From assembly GCF_037120705.1 (NCBI RefSeq), contig NZ_JAWLJU010000002.1, positions 1,922,001 to 1,986,000 of the forward strand: a stretch of DNA of 64,000 nt, read 5' to 3'. This DNA is from Pseudoalteromonas sp. UG3-2 (GTDB lineage: Bacteria > Pseudomonadota > Gammaproteobacteria > Enterobacterales > Alteromonadaceae). A program made the position numbers and the translations under genes. Of the stretch, positions 47,624 to 59,180 are shown piece after piece (the stretch's first letter is position 1; each line of letters starts with the position of its first letter). The notes below the pieces were generated by a model. That model was not told where the DNA came from, did not search any database, and saw only the letters and a program-made list of their open reading frames with translations.

Positions 47624-50600
47624 TACCTTTCTCCTGCTGTACTTGCTGAGGTTGTAACTCCTCACTTTGAGCTTGCTTTGGTTGCAACGCAGGCTCGCCG
47701 GAGGCCTGGGGCTCTCTCTCAGGCACTATCGGCTGCGGTAACTCAACCTCTTTACTCTTACGGTCGACTTCAGTCACAATGGGCTCTTGCATGGTCCCGG
47801 TAATTTTGAAATTAATTTCCGAGATCACCCGGGCGGAATGGATCACCTTATCAAGCGCCAAGGCGGCCAGCCCAGTCACCGGATTCACTGCCCAGGCCAT
47901 GATCACCGGCAAGCTAGAGGTGACTTGCGGTGCAACCGCAAGATCATAATTAATTTCGTGCGTGTTAAGGTTAGCATAACCACGAATAGATAAGTCGGCC
48001 GGCACCCCATCTAACTTGGAGTCATCGCTGTAAGCAATGCCCTTATCTAAGCGTACTTTGCCACTCATACTGTTGTAAAAAAAGCCTTTAGAAAAAACAT
48101 CGCGAAAGTCTAATCTGAGCTTGCGGATCAAAGAGTCTAGGCTCAGTAACGAGAACACTCTTGCGCCCTTATCACTGATCTCAGCCAAATGCCCCTCTCC
48201 GAGCTGCCAATCCAACTCACCGCCTAAACTCGCAATATTGAGATCATAAGGCGCACCTTGCCAGCTCAGGTCGAATTCAATATTGGCGCTGGAGTCTTTT
48301 ATGGTAGAGGTAATATCAAATTCATCCGTTAGCTCACCAAAATCTTCACTGCTCAGCACCCCGCTAAAACGGCTCTGGCCCTGCTCAAAGCGTCCGCTGG
48401 CATTGAGCTGGTGCTCTTCTTTATCGATCACCAACTCGGAAATATTCAACTTATCACCGTCCCCGAATAAAGATAAATTGACTCGGTCTAACTGATAGTC
48501 ATCCACCTTGCAGTCACTGCAGACAAATTCTGTCGCGGGTAGGGTTAATAACCAATCTAAAGAACGCAAAGGGCTTTCTGCACTTTGCGGTAATAACTCT
48601 GTTTGTTGCTCTTGAGGTAAGTTTAGCCGCAGATAATCACTATTGATATGAATTGGACGGCTGGAGCTGGATGCAGGAATGCTGACTTGGGTGCGCATTT
48701 CTTTGCTGTTTAGTCGTAATAACGTTCCTGACTGCGCTGGGGTCAGCGTAAGTTCAACATCGTGAAATGGAATATCAGCAAACGATAAGCTGGCAAATTG
48801 CCCTTGCACCCGATTAAGAGCTGGGAAAAAACTTTTTCCTTCAGAGCGGTTAGCAGCATTGGTAATGTTCTCTAACAAGGGTAACCATGGCAATAACTCG
48901 GTGTTTTGTTGTGCAATGGTGACATCAAAACCTTGAGTGTTTAAGCCTAAGTCTTGCTCGGCTAAAATCAGGTGGGCGTTGTCCATGCGCCCAGAGTCGT
49001 TGCCAATAATGGCATTAAAATAGAGTTGCTCACCCCAGTTGGCGGTGATTAAATTCGAAATGTCATCACCTAAGACGGTGCCTCGCAGTAATGTTGTTTG
49101 CTCGGCCGGCTTGTGTAGAGGCTGCGGTAATTGGCTGGCTACCCCGCGTAAATCCGAGTCAAACTTTGCCTTATAACTAAAGCCAGTATCAGCAAAGCGC
49201 AGTGCCAAGGAGGCATTAAGGGTAGTCGTTCCAGCTAAATAATTATCTAGGATGCCATTAGTATGTGGTTGCAGCTTCGTCATCTCGGCTTGTAATTCAA
49301 TATCACTATCGAGCTGATACTGTGTGCTATCACCACTGCCACTGAGTTGTAAGGATAAAGGCATGTCTAGCCATGAGGCGCTCAACTGCTCAATATGAAT
49401 AGTATCATCAACGAATGCCACTCGGCCTGAGACATCCGTGATTTGCATGCCAGGTTTAGATAAATAAATCCGATTATTATCGAGCCACACCTCTCCCTGA
49501 GCTCGAGTCGCTCCCGAGCGGAGGTCTACCCGCAATTGAATATCACCACGAGCCGGCCGCTCAACTTGCACCACAGAAAATATATTGGCTAAGGGGTCCG
49601 CCAAAGGAGTGGCAGCAAAAAAAGGCTGTAATGTCTGCCCTGGTGTTTGATGATTAATATCCACCGTTAAAATATCAGCATGACTTAAATCCGCGATGCT
49701 GACCACCACACCTTCTTGGATACTTTGGTTGAGCAACTTGCCGCTGTGCGCGTAAATGTCCATGCGCTGGTTTTCAAAGTGTAGCTCGACCTCCCCCTGT
49801 TGCACGTTCGGCCAATCCGGGGCAAAGCTGAAGGTCACGTCATTCAGTTGTGATTTCACCTCGAACTGCCCCTCTTTATTAGCATATGGAAAGTGCTGCA
49901 AAGGACCATTCAGTAATACTTGAGTGGTTAAGTGCTGGCCACTGATAATGCCTCGCTCTAAGTAATCCACTAAGTTATCTCGCATAATGCTAACAGGGAA
50001 ATAGCTGTCTGCAATTTCACCGCGGCCACCCAGTAGTTCGGCATACAGCGCAAGCTCAGGTTGCTCACCTAACTGCAAGGTAAACTCTGTGCTTAGGGCA
50101 AGGTCTTGGTTACTCAGCCACAAGTTGGGACTGGAAAGCTGCCATTGCTGCTGCAATGAACGCTGCAAATAAATATCACCACTGAGCTGAGTTATTTTGA
50201 GGTTATCTTTAAAGGTCTCACGGGCCAAAAGCTGCACATTTTCAGCACTTAGGTTAAGATGTGCCTGCTGATTAACGAGGTTAAACTCAGCGCGTGTGCC
50301 ATACAGCCCAGGGATCCCTTCATACGGCTGAAATGCCAATTCATCGATTACTCCCCAAGCTGAAATATCACCATTATTCGCCACCGTTAGCTTAGCACTA
50401 CTCAATTCGCCGTTTGGATTCATACCATACAGTACTTCCCGACCAGAGAACTGCAACAGCTGCGCTAACTCAGCCACAAAACTGATATTCAAATGCTCAA
50501 ACCAAAAAGTTCTAACGTCTGGCTGAATGACCGCCTCAACCTTCACCGGCGCTAAGGCCTGCTGATCTCGGCTAAACTGAACACCGCTGCTCTTTACTCG

Positions 50601-51512
50601 CCACCCCTGTTGCTCTGGCGTTAGAATGAACTGGGCATCGTCCAGCGCTAAAGAGCTGGGTCTGTCGTCTTCCACCCAAGTGAGTACACTGGGCTTTATA
50701 TCGACACTAATATCTTGCAAGGTTCCTGCACTAAAACCAAGCCACAGTTGGGCATTAATATCGGCTTCAATGTCTGGGTATTGTAAGGTAACAAACTCCT
50801 CCAGCCACTCAACTGGGTTGACAGTATCAGCAGACACATAGATGTCCCCCGTGAGCTCCGACAACTTACTGCCAGAAAGTGATAAACGAGCGTTAAATTG
50901 CCCTTGAGAAAATCCAGGTAAAGCGATTTCTCCGGTACCTTGATGGAGCTGACTCGAGTTTTGCCAAATCAAATCCTTAAGTAACAGGCTATGGGTTTTG
51001 CCACTGTCAAAAGTTAAGTTTAAGCGGCTATTTTGAATAGCAAAGTGGCCGACATCGCCTAAGAATAAGCCTTCGATGAGGGCTTGTTGCTCAAAGTTTT
51101 GTTGTTCTTGTGAGGTTTTTAATTGCGCTAAATTAATGTCCGCTTCGAAGCCCTCGATAACAAAATAATTAGACGCAATTTGCAGTCGTCGTAACGACTC
51201 AATGACATTAAGCTGCAGTGATGTTTTGGCGATTTTAACGGCAATGGGCGAGTTTTGATTATCTTTAAACGAGAGCGATTCCAGCACCAGTGCGGGGCCG
51301 TTGCCCTCCCAACTGGCACTTATTTGACCGATGCTGATATCAACATTGAATTGTTTCTGTACTAAGGCCTCAATGTTGTCACGATACTCATTGGCATAGG
51401 GCAACGCATACTTTAGCGCCGACACCAATACCGCAAGTGTCACTAAGGTAATAGCAAACAGCTGCCACGCTTTACGCAGACAGAAAAAACAGACGGCCTT
51501 AGCCTGCATCAA
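47616..51512 (-). CDS. yhdP: AsmA-family phospholipid transport protein YhdP
   Basis: YhdP is a very long inner-membrane-anchored protein that spans the periplasm and moves phospholipids to the outer membrane, redundantly with TamB and YdbH. The 1298-residue protein has one N-terminal membrane helix (LFAITLVTLAVLVSALKYAL), a long repeating-beta bridge and a C-terminal DUF3971/AsmA-like region. The end is a low-complexity Gln/Glu-rich tail. Its place between rng and the nitrilase gene is conserved. Confidence 0.93.
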   Translation of the reverse strand: MMQAKAVCFFCLRKAWQLFAITLVTLAVLVSALKYALPYANEYRDNIEALVQKQFNVDISIGQISASWEGNGPALVLESLSFKDNQNSPIAVKIAKTSLQLNVIESLRRLQIASNYFVIEGFEADINLAQLKTSQEQQNFEQQALIEGLFLGDVGHFAIQNSRLNLTFDSGKTHSLLLKDLIWQNSSQLHQGTGEIALPGFSQGQFNARLSLSGSKLSELTGDIYVSADTVNPVEWLEEFVTLQYPDIEADINAQLWLGFSAGTLQDISVDIKPSVLTWVEDDRPSSLALDDAQFILTPEQQGWRVKSSGVQFSRDQQALAPVKVEAVIQPDVRTFWFEHLNISFVAELAQLLQFSGREVLYGMNPNGELSSAKLTVANNGDISAWGVIDELAFQPYEGIPGLYGTRAEFNLVNQQAHLNLSAENVQLLARETFKDNLKITQLSGDIYLQRSLQQQWQLSSPNLWLSNQDLALSTEFTLQLGEQPELALYAELLGGRGEIADSYFPVSIMRDNLVDYLERGIISGQHLTTQVLLNGPLQHFPYANKEGQFEVKSQLNDVTFSFAPDWPNVQQGEVELHFENQRMDIYAHSGKLLNQSIQEGVVVSIADLSHADILTVDINHQTPGQTLQPFFAATPLADPLANIFSVVQVERPARGDIQLRVDLRSGATRAQGEVWLDNNRIYLSKPGMQITDVSGRVAFVDDTIHIEQLSASWLDMPLSLQLSGSGDSTQYQLDSDIELQAEMTKLQPHTNGILDNYLAGTTTLNASLALRFADTGFSYKAKFDSDLRGVASQLPQPLHKPAEQTTLLRGTVLGDDISNLITANWGEQLYFNAIIGNDSGRMDNAHLILAEQDLGLNTQGFDVTIAQQNTELLPWLPLLENITNAANRSEGKSFFPALNRVQGQFASLSFADIPFHDVELTLTPAQSGTLLRLNSKEMRTQVSIPASSSSRPIHINSDYLRLNLPQEQQTELLPQSAESPLRSLDWLLTLPATEFVCSDCKVDDYQLDRVNLSLFGDGDKLNISELVIDKEEHQLNASGRFEQGQSRFSGVLSSEDFGELTDEFDITSTIKDSSANIEFDLSWQGAPYDLNIASLGGELDWQLGEGHLAEISDKGARVFSLLSLDSLIRKLRLDFRDVFSKGFFYNSMSGKVRLDKGIAYSDDSKLDGVPADLSIRGYANLNTHEINYDLAVAPQVTSSLPVIMAWAVNPVTGLAALALDKVIHSARVISEINFKITGTMQEPIVTEVDRKSKEVELPQPIVPEREPQASGEPALQPKQAQSEELQPQQVQQEKGNG

Positions 51513-51521
51513 TGGATACCC

Positions 51522-52994
51522 TTACATCATTACAACGTCAAACTGCTCTTGGCTATAGAGGCTTTCTGTTTGAATACTTACTTGTTTGCCAATAAACAGT
51601 TCTAGTTCGGCGAGGTTATGATACTCATCATTTATTAGCGCCTCGCTCACCGCAGGTGCGGCATAGACCATAAACTTATCGGCGTCATAGGCGCGATTAA
51701 CCCGGACTATTTCCCGCAAGATTTCATAACACACGGTCTCAACGGTCTTTAACGAGCCACGGCCTGCACAGGAGGGGCAGACACCACAGAGAATGTGTTC
51801 CAGGCTTTCTCGAGTGCGCTTACGCGTCATTTCTACCAACCCCAGCGCTGACAAGCCATTAATATTGGCTTTCGCTCGGTCTTTGGACAACGCGGTTTCC
51901 AAAGAGTGCAATACGCGTCGTTTATGTTCATCAGAAACCATGTCGATAAAGTCGATGATAATAATGCCACCCAAATTGCGCAGCCTTAATTGTCTGGCAA
52001 TGGCAGAGGTTGCTTCGACATTGGTGTTAAAAATGGTTTCTTCTAAGTTACGGTGACCCACAAAAGCCCCGGTGTTGACATCTACTGTGGTCATGGCTTC
52101 AGTTTGGTCGATGATTAGGTAACCACCAGATTTCAGCTCCACCTTACGATGCAACGCCTTTTGGATCTCGGTTTCAACATCGAATAGGTCGAAAATAGGG
52201 CGCTCACCTGGGTAGTACTCCAAAGCTTGGGCCAGCTGCGGAACAAACTCTTCGGTAAACTTTTTCAGCTCTTGATAGGTCAGCTTAGAGTCAACTCGAA
52301 TACGTTCCATATCTTCGCCAACATAATCCCTGAGGGTTCGAAACGCGAGCGTTAAGTCTTCGTGTAAAATACTGGCTTTGCTGGTTTTACGACGGCGACT
52401 GATGATTTTTTGCCACAGCTTTTTTAAGAACTCAGCATCGTGTTTTAGTTCAGCTTCCGTGGCCCCTTCCGCCGCGGTTCTGACAATAAAGCCACCGTTC
52501 TCGTCATTGTATTCAGCCACAATGTCTTTTAATCGGTCGCGTTCGGCCTCGGTTTCGATGCGCTGGCTGACCCCAACATGGGTGGCATCAGGCATAAACA
52601 CCAAGTAACGCGATGGAATGGTGATGTCGGTGGTTAAACGCGCGCCCTTGGTTCCTAAGGGGTCTTTAACCACTTGCACCATAATATACTGGCCCTGTTT
52701 AACCAACTCCCGAATATCTTGCACCTTTTTTACTGGAGAGTCGTCTACGCCCTCTTCGATTGAGGCGCTATTAACAATATCTGAGGCATGCAAAAATGCC
52801 GCTTTCTCCAGACCAATATCCACAAATGCCGCTTGCATGCCGGGCAGTACGCGGCTTACTTTGCCCAAGTAGATATTCCCCACGATGCCAAGGTTACCGA
52901 TACGCTCCACTTGCACTTCTTGCAGAACGCCATTTTCGATTAACGCGACTCGGCTCTCACTGGGCGTAACATTAATTAGTAACTCTGTACTCAT
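51522..52994 (-). CDS. rng: Ribonuclease G
   Basis: RNase G matures the 16S rRNA 5' end and degrades some mRNAs. An S1 domain (about 35-125) is followed by the RNase E/G catalytic core with FIDMVSDEHKR and the zinc-link cysteines in CGVCPSCAGRG. The ATG at 52994 gives 490 residues, near the E. coli length; it overlaps the maf stop region (TAATATG). It lies between maf and yhdP, as usual. Confidence 0.96.
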   Translation of the reverse strand: MSTELLINVTPSESRVALIENGVLQEVQVERIGNLGIVGNIYLGKVSRVLPGMQAAFVDIGLEKAAFLHASDIVNSASIEEGVDDSPVKKVQDIRELVKQGQYIMVQVVKDPLGTKGARLTTDITIPSRYLVFMPDATHVGVSQRIETEAERDRLKDIVAEYNDENGGFIVRTAAEGATEAELKHDAEFLKKLWQKIISRRRKTSKASILHEDLTLAFRTLRDYVGEDMERIRVDSKLTYQELKKFTEEFVPQLAQALEYYPGERPIFDLFDVETEIQKALHRKVELKSGGYLIIDQTEAMTTVDVNTGAFVGHRNLEETIFNTNVEATSAIARQLRLRNLGGIIIIDFIDMVSDEHKRRVLHSLETALSKDRAKANINGLSALGLVEMTRKRTRESLEHILCGVCPSCAGRGSLKTVETVCYEILREIVRVNRAYDADKFMVYAAPAVSEALINDEYHNLAELELFIGKQVSIQTESLYSQEQFDVVMM

Positions 52995-52995
52995 A

Positions 52996-53562
52996 TTATT
53001 CAAAAAACCGTTGAATTAATTCATCTGTCTCATACAAAGGTAAGCCGACAACTGCAAAATAGCTACCTCGGATCTCAGTGACAAAGCGGCCACCTTGCCC
53101 TTGAATACCATAGCCACCGGCTTTATCCAGCGGCTCACCACTGTCCCAGTATGCTAGGATCTCAGCATTACTTAAGGGTTTAAAGGTGACATCGGTGATC
53201 ACCACCTCGCTCTGCACTTTGTCGTTGCTTGCCAGAGCAACCGCCGTCATCACTTGGTGTGTTCGCCCTGATAGCTGCTGCATCATCGCCATAAAATCGG
53301 CTTTGTCGCGTGGTTTACCTAAGGCTTGGTCATCCACTACCACCACAGTATCGCTGCCTAAAACTGGCTTGTCGGTGTAGCCCATTGCTACGCCAGATTG
53401 TGCTTTGAGACGCGCTAAACGAGTCACTAACTGGATGGGCTTCTCATCAGCCAGTGGGGTTTCATCAGCATCAACGCTGAACTGCGAAAATTGATAGCCC
53501 AACTGCGCCAACAGCTCTTTGCGGCGTGGCGAAGCGGACGCTAAATAAAGCGAAATTGACAT
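52996..53562 (-). CDS. yhdE: Maf-family nucleotide pyrophosphatase (YhdE type)
   Basis: Maf/YhdE hydrolyses dTTP and UTP (house-cleaning pyrophosphatase). The 188-residue protein has LYLASASPRRKELLAQLGY, DADETPLA, VLGSDTVVV and GGYGIQGQGGRF, all conserved. It overlaps mreD by one base and rng by a few. Confidence 0.93.
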   Translation of the reverse strand: MSISLYLASASPRRKELLAQLGYQFSQFSVDADETPLADEKPIQLVTRLARLKAQSGVAMGYTDKPVLGSDTVVVVDDQALGKPRDKADFMAMMQQLSGRTHQVMTAVALASNDKVQSEVVITDVTFKPLSNAEILAYWDSGEPLDKAGGYGIQGQGGRFVTEIRGSYFAVVGLPLYETDELIQRFFE

Positions 53563-54041
53563 TATCTGATCCTAAACTGTCTGCGGTACTTTCTTAGTAG
53601 CGGAAAAATCCACAACCAGCACACCATACCCGTAACCGCTGGCCATAAATATTGCGGGTTAAAGTAGATATCAAGCAAGAAGTGATTAAGCCAAAATTGT
53701 AACAAATGATAGAGAGCCAAGAACAAGCCAATTAACACTGCTTGCTGCCAAATTGAAAAGTTACGTATTTTTTGGAAGTTACTCGCAGTTATATAAATAC
53801 AAATGGAATAGGTTAAGGAGTTGACCCCTAATGGTGCCCCCATGGCTAAATCAATGATTAAACCAATCACCCAGGCCCAGCCAATATTAACACGGTGTGG
53901 TACCGCCAATGACCAGTACATGAGCACTAAAAGCACCCAATCTGGACGAAAAGGCTCTAACGAAAATGGCAATGGCATCAGCGCCATAATCAAGGCCACA
54001 AACACGCTGAGCGCAATCATTAAGTTGCTATGTCTACTCAT
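53562..54041 (-). CDS. mreD: Rod shape-determining protein MreD
   Basis: MreD is the membrane component of the elongasome. The ATG at 54041 (MSRHSNLMIALSVF) gives 159 residues with about five membrane helices and overlaps the mreC stop by eight bases. The extra N-terminal residues possible from 54071 lie inside mreC and are unlikely. Confidence 0.93.
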   Translation of the reverse strand: MSRHSNLMIALSVFVALIMALMPLPFSLEPFRPDWVLLVLMYWSLAVPHRVNIGWAWVIGLIIDLAMGAPLGVNSLTYSICIYITASNFQKIRNFSIWQQAVLIGLFLALYHLLQFWLNHFLLDIYFNPQYLWPAVTGMVCWLWIFPLLRKYRRQFRIR

Positions 54042-54875
54042 TATTAATGGCCTCGCGACTTTGCTTGCCAAGCACCACTAACAACCTGATACGATCTAGC
54101 TGCGCTACGGGCTCTGCTTGTACTTGCGCAAAGGGTAAGCCTTCATCCCGATCGATTTCAGTCACCACCGCCACAGGGTAGCCTTCTGGAAAGGTGCCCC
54201 CTAAGCCAGAGGTAACCAACACGTCGCCGATACGAATATCCATGCTATGGGGTACATGGGCTAATCTAACGCTCTGGATTTTACCCGTGCCCTCTACCAC
54301 AGTACGCACGTCGTTGCGCAAAATACGCACCGGAGTGGCATGGGTTGTATCTGTCATCAGCAACACCCGAGAGGTCGTGGTCCCCACTTGCGTTAATTGC
54401 CCGACAATCCCCATTTCGTCAATGACTGCCTGACCCTCTTTAACACCATCAATAGTGCCACGGTTGATCACCACTTGGTGACTATAAGGGTTAGAATGCA
54501 CTGACAGTACCTGTGCAATTAGGCGTTTATTGCTCTCTCGTGCCGATGCCCCAAGCAGCGCTCGCAGCTCTTGATTTTCTTTTTGTAGAAATTGTAATTG
54601 TTGTAGCTGCTCACTTTGCAGTAATTGCTTTTCCAGTAAGGTTTGATTTTGTTGTTGTAGCTTATCTCGGGTATTTAGACTTTGCAGCCCGAGGTTAAAC
54701 GCTTCATATGGAATGTTCGCAACGTACAAAAGCGGACTGACTAAGGTATTTAAACTGGTACGCACTAGGGTGCCGCCAGCGGTAAAACGATCGCCAATAA
54801 TGAGGATAATACTAAGCACAACTGCGACCGTAAGTCGCAGTTGTAGGGAGACGGTACGTCCGAATAAAAGATTCA

Positions 54876-54876
<1 letters not shown>
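54034..54876 (-). CDS. mreC: Rod shape-determining protein MreC
   Basis: MreC links the cytoplasmic MreB filaments to periplasmic peptidoglycan synthases. An N-terminal membrane helix is followed by a coiled coil (about 65-110) and the beta-barrel domain with VVINRGTIDGVKEGQAVID and GDVLVTSGLGGTFPEGYPV. 280 residues; it abuts the mreB stop by one base. Confidence 0.95.
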
Positions 54877-55934
<1,058 letters not shown>

Positions 55935-55944
55935 TTAAGAATTC

Positions 55945-55975
55945 TATCAAACAAAGTGACGTTCAACGTCACTCT
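55945..55975 (-). terminator. Terminator after the SUMF-domain gene
   Basis: AGTGACGT (55955-55962) and ACGTCACT (55966-55973) form an eight-base stem, followed on the minus strand by TTTGTTTG. It lies between the 669-residue gene and mreB. Confidence 0.5.
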
Positions 55976-55987
55976 TAGTGTACTACC

Positions 55988-57997
55988 TTAGCGCTCTCGA
56001 ACCAGTCGAAAGCCTATATAATTTGCTCTGAAGTCAGGAGCTAGGGCTAAGCGAGTTGAAACACGAGCCAAACTAGGTGCAAAGTTCCATGCCCCACCTC
56101 TTACTGTGACATCACTTTGAGATGCGCGTTTTTGCGTCCACTCCCACACATTACCCACGGTATCATATAGTCCGTAACCGTTAGGAGAAAACTGTGCCAC
56201 TGGCGCTGGGCTTTTGTTTGACCATTCACTGCCACACCAACCACAATTCGCTAAATTGCGACCAATTTCATTGCCCCAAGGGTATTCAGACGTGGTCCCC
56301 GCTCGAGCTGCGTACTCCCACTCCACCTCATTGGGTAAGCGAAACTGTTGTCCTTTCTCGCCTGATAACCAGTTTGCATACGCTTTTGCGTCTTCATAAG
56401 AAACACATACTACTGGGAAATTATCTGACTGTTGGTAGCCGGGATTCTGCCAACTGTATTCTAGCTCCCATACCGGCGCGCCATTTTTATAATAAGCACA
56501 GCCTTTGCCTTGTTCAGCGAGGGTTTTATAGCCTGTGCTTTGCACAAACTGGCGAAAAGCCGCCACACTCACCTCAGTACTTTGCATAGCATAAGAATGA
56601 CTCAGTACTTTTTCCACAACCGGACGCTCATTGGGTAAGCCATTGCCCGTCAGGTCGCCCATTTCAAATGTCCCAGCAGGAATAATCGCCAGCTCATTGT
56701 CATGATTGGAAACGGCCACTTCAATGGCATTGCTGCTCTTGGTTGGCTGCTCGGTTACAACAGCGGTTACCGGCTCGCGTTTTTTAACTAATTTGGCGTT
56801 GACGGTTTGCGCCGCACGCAAGTTTACTCGCGTTTTAAACGGTTCGTAGCCGATTTTACGTATTTCAATATCGTAAAATCCTGGTGGCATGTTCACCACG
56901 GTTTTGGTGGCGCCATAGCTGACACCATTGATAAACACTTCGTCGTCATAGACATTAGAACGCAGGGTAAGCTCGACTGTTTTATCAGCCGATTGTGACT
57001 TTTTTACAAGGGGGGTCTCCACAATCGGTTGTGCTTGTACAGTAGCCACTTCCACTGTATCGGCAACGGGATCGGAAAAAGTCAGTTGACTGTCGCTGTA
57101 GGTAGCAGGATAGCTTGACTGATAACTAACAGCCAAAGGCGTACCATATTCACTGCAATAGCGGTTATCTAAACTCAACAGATTACACAAACGACTGCTG
57201 TTGACGTCGCCACGCATGGTGACACTTAAATTGACGCTGTAATTACCTTGACCACTAAAGCCACTGTCAACCACATGGCTACTGACCACTTGTACTTGGG
57301 CACCAGCCATATTGCGTTTTGGTTCAACGACACGATTCTCGGTTAGATTAGCAAAGATTTGATCAATAAAGCGTTTGGTCGCTTTTTGTAGCCCCATTTG
57401 TTGACCACGCTGTTCACACGCCGCTAAGGTTTCTGTGCGCTTACAGTTAATGGTGTGCTCAACTTCCAGTGTGCCTTCGCGGGTAAACTCATTGCGTAAG
57501 CGCTCAACTCGCGCAGTGCCTAGCTGATCTTTGAGATTTTCTAGGGTATTAACTAGGGTGTGTTTTGTTACTCGAACTTGCTCAATGTCTTTTCGTTGCG
57601 AGGCAATTGCCGCTATTTGCATCGCAATGTCTTCTTTGTTCTGCTTATGATCGGCGACCGCCTGCTGATAGCGAGACTGGGCTGCACCAATATCGATAGA
57701 AGGATCGTCAATCAACCTTCTATAAAGCTCGTTCATAGCATCAAGAGCCTGATTTTTTTCTTTATCTAATTCGGTAGAGCGATCACGCAACAATTCTAAT
57801 TGCGTTTGCAAACGGGTTTCTTCAGCAAGGTGTTTTTCTAGAATAGCCGAGTATTTATCAAGCTCGTTTTGCTTATTAGACAATTCGGACTCTATGGCAG
57901 TTACAGTGGCGGTATCTTGCGCGTTAGCGCTCGGAGCTACTGCACTCATGGCCAAAATAGAGGCCGAGACAATAAAAGTTATAGGAGCAATTCGCAT
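55988..57997 (-). CDS. Exported SUMF1/FGE-fold protein with coiled coil and PEGA domain
   Basis: The 669-residue protein has a signal peptide (ITFIVSASILAMSAVAPSANA), a long periplasmic coiled coil (about 30-180), a PEGA-type domain (about 340-405, VFINGVSYGATKTVVNMPPG) and a C-terminal SUMF1/formylglycine-generating-enzyme fold (about 440-669). The last domain has GAWNFAPSLARVSTR and ends in YIGFRLVRER. The paired catalytic cysteines of true FGE are absent at the usual place, so I infer a structural or carbohydrate-binding role. The ATG at 57997 is chosen because GGAA lies just upstream. It precedes mreB but is separated by a hairpin. Confidence 0.85.
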   Translation of the reverse strand: MRIAPITFIVSASILAMSAVAPSANAQDTATVTAIESELSNKQNELDKYSAILEKHLAEETRLQTQLELLRDRSTELDKEKNQALDAMNELYRRLIDDPSIDIGAAQSRYQQAVADHKQNKEDIAMQIAAIASQRKDIEQVRVTKHTLVNTLENLKDQLGTARVERLRNEFTREGTLEVEHTINCKRTETLAACEQRGQQMGLQKATKRFIDQIFANLTENRVVEPKRNMAGAQVQVVSSHVVDSGFSGQGNYSVNLSVTMRGDVNSSRLCNLLSLDNRYCSEYGTPLAVSYQSSYPATYSDSQLTFSDPVADTVEVATVQAQPIVETPLVKKSQSADKTVELTLRSNVYDDEVFINGVSYGATKTVVNMPPGFYDIEIRKIGYEPFKTRVNLRAAQTVNAKLVKKREPVTAVVTEQPTKSSNAIEVAVSNHDNELAIIPAGTFEMGDLTGNGLPNERPVVEKVLSHSYAMQSTEVSVAAFRQFVQSTGYKTLAEQGKGCAYYKNGAPVWELEYSWQNPGYQQSDNFPVVCVSYEDAKAYANWLSGEKGQQFRLPNEVEWEYAARAGTTSEYPWGNEIGRNLANCGWCGSEWSNKSPAPVAQFSPNGYGLYDTVGNVWEWTQKRASQSDVTVRGGAWNFAPSLARVSTRLALAPDFRANYIGFRLVRER

Positions 57998-58268
57998 ATG
58001 TTCCATTCCCAACAGCGGCAGTTGTTTGGTCTTGTTATTTCTTATAGTTAGGGCTCTATGCTATGTACTTACAAAGTAAAACACAAGCTTTGCGCAATTA
58101 ATATCTGAGTTTACAACTATTAACCAGCCTGTTGCCAGTTTTTGCCAACTATTTTTTATATTTTATTAGGATGTTTGAATTTTAGGGCCATCAGGCCTAC
58201 GTTTGTCGCTGGCATAGTCGTTTTCCAACTATTACACTATAGTCCTTAAATAGCGAAGAGAAAAACCT

Positions 58269-59180
58269 TTGATAACCCTAGACAGATTGCCTGAATCCCC
58301 GCTACAAACCATTCACCACCCGCTATTAAAGCAGCATAAAATTACCTTAGTAGTAAAGCGGGACGACTTACTGCATCCACTGATCCAAGGCAATAAATGG
58401 CGTAAATTAAAGTATAACCTATTGCATATGCAGCAAAGCGGTGTGAGCGAGCTTGTCACCTTTGGCGGTGCTTTTTCAAATCACCTCTATGCTACCGCAA
58501 TGGCGTGTAAAACATTTGCTATAACAGGTCATGCCATCATCCGTGGGCCGCAGTTAGATGACAATAACCCGACGATTAAAATGGCCAGAGCCTGTGGCTT
58601 ATCCCTGCACCCGGTTACTCGAATTGAATACCGCCAGCGACACCAGCCAGACTACCTCAACGCTTTACAACATCAATTCCCTAATGCCTTTATTATTCCT
58701 GAAGGCGGTAGCAATAGCTTAGCCCTAAATGGCGTGAAAGAGTTAGCAGAGCAGCTTCCGAAAAGTGATTATGTCATGACAGCTGTTGGCAGCGGCGGCA
58801 CCCTTGCAGGCTTAGCACAAGGGCTAGCGCCAGAAACGCAACTTATTGGCGTGGCTGTTTTAAAAGGAGCAGAATATTTAGCAGCGGAGATCCGCACAAT
58901 GTTAGATGGCAAGGAGAGCGCTGCATGGCACTTAGAGCATGACTTCCATCATGGTGGCTACGCCAAAGTGACCCCGGAACTGCTGCAATTTTGTCACACC
59001 ATGAAACAGCACTATCGATTACCACTGGAACCGATATACACCGGGAAATTATTCTATGCCTTGTTCAGCCTAGTGGCGCAAGGCCAATTTCCATCGGGCG
59101 CAACCATTACCGCTATTCACACCGGCGGACTGCAAGGGCTTGATGGCTTGCGCTATATGAATTTAATGAATGTCCGCTAA
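58269..59180 (+). CDS. PLP enzyme of the D-cysteine desulfhydrase / ACC deaminase family
   Basis: The 303-residue protein is a fold-type II PLP enzyme. The lysine that binds PLP lies in QGNKWRKLKYN; other family parts are TFGGAFSNHLYATA, IPEGGSNSLALNG and the phosphate loop GSGGTLAGLAQG. The closest known groups act on D-cysteine or 1-aminocyclopropane-1-carboxylate, but the substrate here is unknown. The start is TTG at 58269. It converges with the csrD-like gene and overlaps its end by 18 bases. Confidence 0.85.
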   Translation: MITLDRLPESPLQTIHHPLLKQHKITLVVKRDDLLHPLIQGNKWRKLKYNLLHMQQSGVSELVTFGGAFSNHLYATAMACKTFAITGHAIIRGPQLDDNNPTIKMARACGLSLHPVTRIEYRQRHQPDYLNALQHQFPNAFIIPEGGSNSLALNGVKELAEQLPKSDYVMTAVGSGGTLAGLAQGLAPETQLIGVAVLKGAEYLAAEIRTMLDGKESAAWHLEHDFHHGGYAKVTPELLQFCHTMKQHYRLPLEPIYTGKLFYALFSLVAQGQFPSGATITAIHTGGLQGLDGLRYMNLMNVR

